Source: an uncultured Bacteroidota bacterium
GTDB taxonomy: Bacteria > Bacteroidota > Bacteroidia > Chitinophagales > Chitinophagaceae
Direction: 5' to 3'
Length of the DNA stretch: 5,736 nt
NCBI GenBank assembly: GCA_903851455.1
Contig: CAINOM010000223.1
Location: forward strand, 1 to 5,736
Below the pieces are notes generated by a model, which ran no database searches, had not been told where the DNA came from, and saw only the letters and a list, made by a program, of their open reading frames with translations. Positions 1 to 5,411 of the stretch are shown here, in pieces (within the stretch, counting starts at the first letter, position 1; each line of letters starts with the position of its first letter). The position numbers and the translations under genes were made by a program.

Positions 1-126
1 CTGCTGCATGATCTGTTCATCCGGGTAGATCGAGAATAAGGTCTTCAGTACATGTGGGTTTATTTCCCTTAGCAAAAGCCTTGGCGTTTCAATCACCGCT
101 TGTCCCAGTTCCGCGATCAGCTCCAT
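1..126 (-). CDS. GNAT-family N-acetyltransferase, N-terminal fragment (cut by window edge)
   Basis: Only the first 42 codons are in the window; the gene continues beyond base 1. The visible protein has the opening typical of RimJ/RimL-like GNAT enzymes: I-E-T-P-R-L-L-L-R-E-I at residues 12-22, then an N-P-H-V...L-F helix and a P-D-E-Q-I-M segment. Members transfer an acetyl group from acetyl-CoA to an amine on a small molecule or protein; the substrate cannot be told from this part, and the acetyl-CoA binding motif lies outside the window. The ATG shares its A with the last base of the TAA stop of the upstream VOC gene (TAATG), which suggests one transcript and translational coupling. A later start is possible because the conserved motif begins only at residue 12, but no other in-frame Met lies near it. 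Family call fairly sure, function unknown. Confidence 0.8.
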   Translation of the reverse strand, partial: MELIAELGQAVIETPRLLLREINPHVLKTLFSIYPDEQIMQQ

Positions 127-893
127 TACATGCCCATTTTAAAGAGGTTGATGTGTTGCTGCTCAGGCGTTGTAAGTACGATACTGCCTGCGCCCTTTTC
201 TGTATAGTCGGTCAGTCCGCCTTCCACCAGTTTCGCTATCTTATCCTTCATATCTGCGGCAAAGAAGGTGATCACCGGGTAGTTAAAACTCGTTGTCTGG
301 TGCAGGCCCACAACACTCAGCCCATCGGAGATGATAGCCCATGGGTATGGCGCAGTGAACTTTGAAACAGCCTTAAAGCCAAGCTGCACCCAGTAAGCGA
401 TCGACTTTTCAAGGTCTGCAACGGGGTGGGCAAACTCACCGAACAACCCACACACCTTGTTCACGTATTTCTCCGGGTTGAAGTAGTCCTGCTGCGGCAT
501 GGAAAGCATGCCCGGGCCCGGTGGCTGCGAAAATCCTTCGATGATATTCACGAGGCTTATAGTGAGCCCATCCGGCGACTGAAAGACGAATCGTTTAACT
601 GGGTCGGCATCCTTAGCGCGATAAGTGAATTTTATCCCTTTCTTATCCAGGTCCGCAACCACACCGTTTATGTCCTTTACGTAATAGGTAAGCGCTATAT
701 ATGGGTTAGGGTCTTTCCGCAGCATGATGAGCAGTACACCATCGGTTATCTGTATCCATGGAAATGGCCAATCTGCGCGAAACAATTCCCTGAAGCCCAG
801 TTTCTGGTAGTACTCCAGCGACTTGTCCAGGTCAGGGGTAGTGATCGTAAACGCGGTGATTTCGCCTAGTATAGGCTTGGGTAAATTTTCCAT
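126..893 (-). CDS. Double-domain VOC (glyoxalase/bleomycin-resistance-like) protein
   Basis: A 255-residue cytosolic protein with two tandem vicinal-oxygen-chelate domains, about residues 10-118 and 148-255, joined by a Pro/Gly-rich linker (about 120-135). Each half shows the family pattern: a D-L-[DE]-K-S helix start followed by Y/W-x-x-L-G-F (21-34 and 160-173), a middle W-x-x-I-[ST]-D-G strand (46-52 and about 190), and a terminal strand (F-Q-S-P-D-G at 104-109; T-T-P-E-Q-Q at 241-246). The usual metal-ligand positions look lost: the His before the D-L-x-K-S motif is not in its usual place in either half, and the Glu of the final P-D-G-x-x-I-E strand is Ser113 in domain 1 and Asn249 in domain 2. 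A binding or sequestering protein is therefore as likely as a metal-dependent lyase or dioxygenase. The ATG at 891-893 is the natural start, as the domain begins soon after. It is followed by the GNAT gene with a one-base overlap. The substrate is unknown. Confidence 0.88.
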   Translation of the reverse strand: MENLPKPILGEITAFTITTPDLDKSLEYYQKLGFRELFRADWPFPWIQITDGVLLIMLRKDPNPYIALTYYVKDINGVVADLDKKGIKFTYRAKDADPVKRFVFQSPDGLTISLVNIIEGFSQPPGPGMLSMPQQDYFNPEKYVNKVCGLFGEFAHPVADLEKSIAYWVQLGFKAVSKFTAPYPWAIISDGLSVVGLHQTTSFNYPVITFFAADMKDKIAKLVEGGLTDYTEKGAGSIVLTTPEQQHINLFKMGM

Positions 894-907
894 ATCAGAT
901 CGGCAAA

Positions 908-941
908 TTGATGCTTGAAGGTACTGTTTTTATATTTTTTG
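908..941 (+). promoter_or_regulatory. Possible Bacteroidota-type promoter for the HMA-domain gene
   Basis: A TTG at 908-910 is followed after 22 bases by TA-ttt-TTTG at 933-941. This resembles the Bacteroidota sigma-factor pattern TTG / TAnnTTTG, except that the spacer inside the -7 element is three bases rather than two. It lies in the 99-base gap between the divergent VOC and HMA genes and would leave a leader of about 45 bases before the ATG at 993. The region is AT-rich, so a chance match is quite possible. No comparable element was found for the minus-strand VOC gene. Confidence 0.35.
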
Positions 942-992
942 TGACCTCGTTTACTTTACAATCCCTAATTTTAATAACCAGAACCAAAGTGT

Positions 993-1511
993 ATGAAAAC
1001 CATTTTATTCAAGACCCTCTCCATTTTTTTGTTCGCTACCTGCATTGCGTTCAGCGCCGCTGCTCAATTTGAGAACGTATACATTGGTGTGAACGGACTC
1101 ACCTGCTCCCAGTGCTCGCGCACGGTGGAACTGAGCATCCGCAAACTGGATTTCGTAGCTGATGTGCAGATGAACCTGGAGCATACCGAGGGCAAAATAA
1201 TACTGAAAAAGAACAAGAAGGCGGATATGGAGAAAATAGCCCAGGCTGTGGTAAACGCTGGCTTCTCGGTCCGCTATCTCCATGCCGATCTCCGTGTCGA
1301 CAATTCGGTAGTAACAACAGGTCCTTGTTTCAGTTACAATGGAGACCAATATGTGTTTTCTGAAGTACCCAAAGAGCCCCTTAAAGGAGAAATCAAACTT
1401 AAGTTCGTTGGCAAAAAATACATGGCCAAAAATGACTTCAAAAAGTTTGCAGACCATATGAACGACAGGTGCGGCAATACGGAAGGGAAGGTCTACCACG
1501 TTACCATGTGA
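993..1511 (+). CDS. Exported heavy-metal-associated (HMA) domain protein with Cys-containing C-terminal extension
   Basis: A 172-residue exported protein. Residues 1-24 form a signal peptide (K2, a hydrophobic run at about 9-23, A-A-A-Q with likely cleavage before Q25). Residues 26-97 form one HMA domain carrying G-L-T-C-S-Q-C, with C38 and C41 as the metal-binding pair, and the usual ending A-V-V-N-A-G-F-S-V. Such domains bind Cu(I) or other soft metals and pass them between proteins; an exported copy would act in the periplasm. About 70 residues follow (103-172) that I do not recognise; they contain C112 and C160 and many Lys. The ATG at 993 gives a complete signal peptide with no gene overlap. 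It transcribes away from the VOC gene and converges on the cytochrome-like gene, with only 10 bases between the stops. Copper is the favoured metal because of the neighbours, but the sequence does not prove it. Confidence 0.88.
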   Translation: MKTILFKTLSIFLFATCIAFSAAAQFENVYIGVNGLTCSQCSRTVELSIRKLDFVADVQMNLEHTEGKIILKKNKKADMEKIAQAVVNAGFSVRYLHADLRVDNSVVTTGPCFSYNGDQYVFSEVPKEPLKGEIKLKFVGKKYMAKNDFKKFADHMNDRCGNTEGKVYHVTM

Positions 1512-1521
1512 TCACCCGACC

Positions 1522-1911
1522 TTAGTTATTCAGCGCACCCTGCTTTATCCAATATAAAATAGTATTTAGCTGCGCCGGCGATAATGCACTGTAGGGCGCT
1601 TTAGGCATTACCCCAGTACTTATTTCAACGTATAATAAACTCGCTGTTGGATTCCCGGTCGCGACCAGGTGTTTTGTGATAATAGTGTTATACGCGACGC
1701 TGCTATCCAGATTCACTTCATCATTAGCATTATTGGCACCCAAATGACAACTCCCGTTCAATGCGCAGTTAGCAGCGAGGATCGGCTGAATGTCGCCGGT
1801 GAAGCTAACAGCCGGAATGGACTGCTGCGGGCTATGTGTGCAGGAGATCATCACCGCAACGCAGAACAGAATTGCGGCGATGATCAGTGCACAGTTTTTC
1901 TTATTCCTCAT
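1522..1911 (-). CDS. Cytochrome-c-like lipoprotein with unusual C-x5-C-H motif
   Basis: A 129-residue protein counted from the ATG at 1909-1911. Residues 1-23 are a hydrophobic signal ending V-M-I-S-C, so C24 is a probable lipidated Cys. The mature part follows the plan of small Bacteroidota cytochrome-c-like lipoproteins: F-T-G-D-I-Q-P-I-L at 37-45, A-N-C49-A-L-N-G-S-C55-H56, G-N-P-T-A-S-L-L at 86-93, V-M102-P as candidate distal ligand, then L-S-P-A-Q-L and Y-W-I-K-Q-G-A at 120-126. Its likely role is electron transfer at a membrane face, if it binds heme. Five residues separate the two Cys, against two in standard heme-c sites and commonly four in this family, so heme attachment is not assured. 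The ORF extends 10 codons further, to 1941, but the chosen Met leads straight into the lipoprotein signal and gives an 11-base overlap with the MbnP-like gene rather than 41. It probably depends on that gene for translation. Confidence 0.8.
   Translation of the reverse strand: MRNKKNCALIIAAILFCVAVMISCTHSPQQSIPAVSFTGDIQPILAANCALNGSCHLGANNANDEVNLDSSVAYNTIITKHLVATGNPTASLLYVEISTGVMPKAPYSALSPAQLNTILYWIKQGALNN
1901..1911 (-). promoter_or_regulatory. Stop/start overlap coupling the MbnP-like and cytochrome-like genes
   Basis: The start codon of the cytochrome-like gene (1909-1911) lies just inside the end of the MbnP-like gene, whose TAA is at 1901-1903. An overlap of 11 bases in a different frame is the usual layout for translational coupling and suggests that the two products are made together. 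No Shine-Dalgarno sequence is visible. Confidence 0.6.
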
Positions 1912-2677
1912 AGCGGAACAAGTTCGGAAAATTATTTGCAATGGTGGTTGACAATGCCGGGTTAATGTTATACGTATCAGTACTATCCTGTGTGTTGAAA
2001 TTTACCACAGACAGTAAAGCACCATAATCACATATAATATGGATAAACTGATTACCATCCTTTGTCAGGATATAAGGAGCTAACGCACCCGACCGTGCAG
2101 GCATGGTTACCGTTTTCAGGTTTGAGGCAGAGCCGATCTCATAAGAGAAATTTACAAGGTTGGTTCCTGTCTGAGTTGCAGTAGTATCTGCGAAGCCCTG
2201 CAGTTTTATAAACATATAACCTTGTGTGGAGTTGCCGAACCACATGCCCGTATTGGCTATGTAACCGGTAGTTGTAAACCCAGCAGGCTGCAAGGCGTTC
2301 GTAGTTGCATCAAGACCAACGTTGAATGTTACATCGTCATATGTGCCTATCGGTGCCGTGCCAATAACATATTGTTCGCTGTCAATGTTTTTTAAAACAA
2401 TGCCAGAAATAGTATAGGAACTTCCGTTTACGTTATGCAGCGTTACACCGGAGATATAGAACTGAGCTACCGACAAACCAAAATGCCGGCCGGAGGCATC
2501 CCTGTACAGGGCGGTAGTATCATCGACCTCATTAGTGTCAATGTTGGTATGCAGATGGAAATAAAACGTGCCGGTAGAAGGAGTGTTATTTTTTTTCTTG
2601 CATGAGGTCATACTTAGAGATAGCAGAGAAATAGTAATTGCAATTATTGAAAGGCGTATCGCCATTTGTTTTTTCAT
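1901..2677 (-). CDS. MbnP-like lipoprotein (putative copper-binding)
   Basis: A 258-residue predicted lipoprotein. Residues 1-25 are a signal (K2, K3, hydrophobic 9-23) ending M-T-S-C26-K-K-K, a typical Bacteroidota lipid attachment site. The mature part matches my recollection of the MbnP-like family: F-Y-F-H41-L-H43 at the start, then F-G-L-S-V-A-Q-F-Y-I-S (66-76), P-I-G-T-Y-D-D-V-T-F-N-V-G-L-D (109-123), and N-T-G-M-W146-F...G-Y-M-F-I-K-L-Q-G (142-161). Known MbnP and the related CorA are surface or periplasmic copper proteins in which a Trp is oxidised to kynurenine by a di-heme MbnH partner. Trp146 is the only Trp here, in the strand where the family Trp is expected, so it is the natural candidate; this is inference. 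The start at 2677 gives a full signal. The upstream gap of 89 bases to the Met-rich gene shows no clear promoter or terminator, consistent with an operon. Confidence 0.8.
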   Translation of the reverse strand: MKKQMAIRLSIIAITISLLSLSMTSCKKKNNTPSTGTFYFHLHTNIDTNEVDDTTALYRDASGRHFGLSVAQFYISGVTLHNVNGSSYTISGIVLKNIDSEQYVIGTAPIGTYDDVTFNVGLDATTNALQPAGFTTTGYIANTGMWFGNSTQGYMFIKLQGFADTTATQTGTNLVNFSYEIGSASNLKTVTMPARSGALAPYILTKDGNQFIHIICDYGALLSVVNFNTQDSTDTYNINPALSTTIANNFPNLFRYEE

Positions 2678-2766
2678 GAGTTTGCTCAGTTTAATTATTG
2701 TTGAAGAAGTTGTTTGTCAGACCAGATTTGCCACCCGTCATAAGTATGGCATATCCGCAGGAATCA

Positions 2767-3879
2767 TTAGAAGGAATATTGTAACCCAGCGAGAAAATTT
2801 GATTTCAATGCCAGTTGCGTGCCGTTGAGGTTTTGGTATACAGGCATCCCGTATTCTGCCATTACGCGAAAATGCTCCATCACGGGCTTCATCAGGTAAA
2901 AGTTAAGCCCTACATAAGCATTCATACCAGTGCCGCCATAGTTGCCTGTTTTCGTGGTTGGATCACTTTCCTGGTAAATAGGAATCGCAATTGCACGGTC
3001 ATTGCCCGAGATCATATCGGTGCGCGTATCCTCCATTCTAAGTGTACCACTCAAAAAGGGTAAGAACTGATAACCGGCCCACGCGCTCGCATGAAAGACA
3101 TTCCCATCTTTGTACCCAAGCGAATTGTAGTTCAATTTTATATCGGCACCTGCATCTGCCCCCCAGTAAAAGAAACTGTATTTGCGCACGTAGGTAACAC
3201 CAGGCAGCAAACTGAAAGATCCGCTACCAGGCTGCATATCATAGGGAAGACGCTGATCGTCGCCGAGCATAGTGGTGCCCGTTGCTTTTATTGTTCCCGT
3301 AGGAATATTGATGCCGATACTACCAATAAGTCGCTGGTTTGCCCTCCCCGAAAAATTGTAAAGGCCGTACAATTTTGTATCTGTAATGCCAGACGACACA
3401 GACTGCATTGTCATATCCCCCATTGGCATTACCATACCCGGCATATTCATCATGGCGCTGCTCATGTTCATGCTCATATTGCTGAGCGCGTAGCCGCCCA
3501 TTGCCATCACCGTGAGGCGGTTTGTAACTCCGTACATTGCCATCAGCATGTGCATTTGCATGCTCATCGTTTCCGGCGCCATCATGTAGTTTTGATATAC
3601 CATATTGTCACTTGCCTTACTTGCGCCAATGTTATTCCCCCGCATAGATGTGTTCATAAAAGTGTACGACAACATCCATGTCCCCTTGCTATGTATATGG
3701 TCCGTCACAATACCTAATGGCGCCTGGGAATTGCCGTCACAGCCGCAGAAACCCCGGCACGATTCTTCGCTTTTATCTTCATTTATTTTTACTTCCTGGT
3801 TCGCCCCTGGCTGCTGTGCGCGGCTATATGTAACACTTGCGCTACAAACCAAAAGCAGGAATATTTTTAAAAAATTCAT
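2767..3879 (-). CDS. Met-rich outer-membrane barrel-type protein (transporter-like, putative copper-related)
   Basis: A 370-residue exported protein. Residues 1-21 form a signal peptide with likely cleavage at R-A-Q. A short Cys cluster follows (C41-x3-C45-x-C47), then A-P-L-G-I-V-T-D-H61-I-H63-S-K-G-T-W, a start I associate with a family annotated simply as transporter and found near copper genes. Residues 93-158 hold 22 Met in 66 positions, including M-S-M-Q-M-H-M-L-M-A-M and M-M-N-M-P-G-M-V-M-P-M. The rest has alternating strands rich in Tyr, Phe and Gly, and ends with Q-Y-S-F, as expected for an outer-membrane beta barrel. Met-rich stretches commonly bind Cu(I), so passage or binding of copper at the outer membrane is the best guess; direction and substrate are not shown. 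It lies 77 bases downstream of the Cys-rich gene on the same strand, with no clear promoter in the gap. Confidence 0.82.
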   Translation of the reverse strand: MNFLKIFLLLVCSASVTYSRAQQPGANQEVKINEDKSEESCRGFCGCDGNSQAPLGIVTDHIHSKGTWMLSYTFMNTSMRGNNIGASKASDNMVYQNYMMAPETMSMQMHMLMAMYGVTNRLTVMAMGGYALSNMSMNMSSAMMNMPGMVMPMGDMTMQSVSSGITDTKLYGLYNFSGRANQRLIGSIGINIPTGTIKATGTTMLGDDQRLPYDMQPGSGSFSLLPGVTYVRKYSFFYWGADAGADIKLNYNSLGYKDGNVFHASAWAGYQFLPFLSGTLRMEDTRTDMISGNDRAIAIPIYQESDPTTKTGNYGGTGMNAYVGLNFYLMKPVMEHFRVMAEYGMPVYQNLNGTQLALKSNFLAGLQYSF

Positions 3880-3956
3880 GCTAAACGTTTTTAGTTAATT
3901 AAATAATAGCATCCCGCGCCTGATGTGGGCAGAATACTTATCAATCAAAAAAAACA

Positions 3957-4370
3957 TTAAGCAGATGGCGGACGGAAAACGGAATGATGAAAAGAAGAAG
4001 TTCCGAGGTCGTTGTAACTAAGGTATTTATTGGGCGCAGGCACCGCTGCAAACCGAGGTATCTCGAATTTAGTATCACTGCAAAAAAGATTTACGACCTG
4101 TTCATTTTTCTGATTGCGCGGATTGGGCGCCTGTTCTTTGCCTTCTTTGGCCAGCTTCTTTTTCAGACAGCACTTACCATCGCAATGCAACATGGGCTTG
4201 TCCCGGTTCTCGCAAAGGTTTTTGGCGATGTAGTCTTTGTTGGCGTAATACTGGCCCACTATTACAACCTGGTTAAAGGTTTGCAACAATATGCCGATGA
4301 GGGCGAATATGGCGACCAGTTTCTTCAAGAAAACACTGATTGTGCTGTTTTGCCATACAAAGCTACGCAC
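3957..4370 (-). CDS. Small membrane-anchored Cys-rich protein (putative metal-binding)
   Basis: A 137-residue protein if read from the GTG at 4368-4370. A single hydrophobic segment (about 18-39) is followed by Y-Y-A-N-K-D-Y-I-A-K-N-L-C53 and the cluster C53-x9-C63-D-G-K-C67-C68, then a Lys-rich stretch and a lone C97. I recognise the arrangement 'YYANKDYIAKNLCENR...H-C-x-G-K-C' from uncharacterised Bacteroidota proteins near copper genes, but know of no tested function. The Cys cluster and His62 suggest binding of a soft metal on the outer face of the inner membrane, or in the periplasm if the segment is cleaved. The start is uncertain: a TTG at 4326-4328 (residue 15) would begin L-K-K-L-V-A-I, with Lys directly before the membrane segment, and a promoter-like TAGCTTTG lies between the two candidates. 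The gene is divergent from the barrel gene at 4409 and leads the minus-strand run. Confidence 0.75.
   Translation of the reverse strand: MRSFVWQNSTISVFLKKLVAIFALIGILLQTFNQVVIVGQYYANKDYIAKNLCENRDKPMLHCDGKCCLKKKLAKEGKEQAPNPRNQKNEQVVNLFCSDTKFEIPRFAAVPAPNKYLSYNDLGTSSFHHSVFRPPSA
4358..4365 (-). promoter_or_regulatory. Exact TAnnTTTG match, possible -7 element for the Cys-rich gene
   Basis: Read on the minus strand these bases are TAGCTTTG, an exact fit to the Bacteroidota -7 consensus TAnnTTTG. They sit at codons 2-5 of the longest reading of the Cys-rich gene. If used, transcription would begin near 4351 and the GTG start could not be translated, leaving the TTG at 4326-4328. No TTG occurs at the expected distance upstream for a -33 element, so this is tentative. 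Confidence 0.25.
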
Positions 4371-4408
4371 AAGTGATATTATTTCCTAAATTTACTTACT
4401 GAAACGGT

Positions 4409-5401
4409 ATGAGAAAAACCTTTGTCTTAGTACTCCTTATTGCTCTTTCACTTTCATCAAAAGCGCAGGAACTATATAATCTTACTTTGCCTGCCAGCAC
4501 CATCCCAAAGGGCGCATTAGGGATCAGGCTGTTTAATGAAAGCTACAGCGAATCCGGGCTGATACGCAAAATAACGGAGTTGAAAATAATGTATGGTATT
4601 TCCTCCAGGCTCACAGTTACCCTTACAGGTGTTGCGTCAGACTATCACTCGCTATATCTGCCGGTAGATTTCATCCTGCACGACCATTCCGGCGGCAGTG
4701 CCCCACCCTCTGCAAACATACCCGAGGCCACACCCAATCCCTATATCTTCGCCGGTGGCGACCTTTATGCACAATACCGTTTCCTGTCGCAAGATGGCCA
4801 GAACACCCACTTCAGGATGGCGGCGTATGGTGAGGCATCCTACATCCGCATTGCGTCGCACCTCGGCGAGCCAGAACTACTGACGCATAACAGCGGTTTC
4901 GGTGCAGGGCTTATCAGCACCTATCTTAAGTCACATTTTGCAGGAACCATCACGCTCGGCTACGTGGTTCCTACCGAATACAGCGGCAACTCATTTGATA
5001 AATATGGCGGCATTTTCCCCACAACAATAAAGTATGGCAATGCCTTCAATTATAATCTTGCGCTGGGTTACCTGCTTTTCCCCCGGCATTATAAGACTTA
5101 CGATCAGACCAATGTAAACCTATACCTGGAATTCCTGGGCAGGTCATATGGCCCAGCACAGGTAACACAGCAAGATGGAACCATAACCAACCATATACCA
5201 AATACCCCATTTCTTAGCGCCGGTAACTATGTGGATATAAGTCCCGGCATACAGGTGATCATTAAATCTTCAGTGCGCGTGGATGTTTCGGTAGGATTTC
5301 CTTTGATCAATGCTTCTTTCATTCACCAATACCCGCTGTACTACATAGGCCTGCAGCGTTATTTCTTCTTCAGGAAACACAAATCGGAGCAAACTGATTA
5401 A
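4409..5401 (+). CDS. Outer-membrane beta-barrel-type protein of unknown function
   Basis: A 330-residue exported protein. Residues 1-20 are a signal peptide (R2, K3, hydrophobic 5-15, S-K-A-Q with cleavage before E21). The mature protein opens with L-Y-N-L-T-L-P-A-S-T-I-P-K-G and continues with repeated amphipathic strands: I-M-Y-G-I-S-S-R-L-T-V-T-L (60-72), D-L-Y-A-Q-Y-R-F-L-S (118-127), H-F-R-M-A-A-Y-G (134-141), and a late Y-Y-I-G-L-Q-R-Y-F-F strand before a short charged tail. This is the layout of an outer-membrane porin-like barrel. I connect the 'PAS...P', 'YAxYRFLS' and 'HFRMAA' motifs with uncharacterised proteins seen near copper genes in Bacteroidota, but cannot confirm this. A His-containing loop (H91-D-H93) precedes a Pro-rich stretch. 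It is divergent from the Cys-rich gene across 38 bases and followed after 10 bases by a lipoprotein gene, so the two likely share a transcript. Confidence 0.78.
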   Translation: MRKTFVLVLLIALSLSSKAQELYNLTLPASTIPKGALGIRLFNESYSESGLIRKITELKIMYGISSRLTVTLTGVASDYHSLYLPVDFILHDHSGGSAPPSANIPEATPNPYIFAGGDLYAQYRFLSQDGQNTHFRMAAYGEASYIRIASHLGEPELLTHNSGFGAGLISTYLKSHFAGTITLGYVVPTEYSGNSFDKYGGIFPTTIKYGNAFNYNLALGYLLFPRHYKTYDQTNVNLYLEFLGRSYGPAQVTQQDGTITNHIPNTPFLSAGNYVDISPGIQVIIKSSVRVDVSVGFPLINASFIHQYPLYYIGLQRYFFFRKHKSEQTD

Positions 5402-5411
5402 TTTTGATATT

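Noticed and set aside
985..993. TACACTTTG on the minus strand as a promoter for the VOC gene
   Set aside because: The internal spacer is one base too long, the nearest TTG is only 16 bases upstream, and it would overlap the HMA start codon.
1488..1523. AAGGTC...GACCTT inverted repeat across the convergent stops, considered as a bidirectional terminator
   Set aside because: The stem is only 6 base pairs with a 24-base loop, has no T-tract on either side, and lies mostly in coding sequence.
1912..1941. Longer start for the cytochrome-like lipoprotein at 1941
   Set aside because: It would add ten residues before the lipoprotein signal and raise the overlap with the MbnP-like gene to 41 bases. 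The ATG at 1909-1911 gives a cleaner signal.
2703..2766. Small near-palindrome GTCATAAGTATGGC in the gap before the MbnP-like gene
   Set aside because: Only five pairs including a wobble, with no neighbouring promoter or T-tract; within what chance gives in an AT-rich gap.
3091..3717. A 208-codon plus-strand frame very rich in His, opposite the Met-rich gene
   Set aside because: It is the antisense of the Met-rich segment: ATG codons read as CAT (His) on the other strand. It has no signal, no domain pattern, and lies wholly within a well-supported gene.
3913..3929. CCCGC/GTGGG hairpin in the gap between the Cys-rich and Met-rich genes
   Set aside because: A 5-pair stem needing a G-U pair on the plus strand and a mismatch on the minus strand, with no T-tract; not convincing as a terminator or attenuator.
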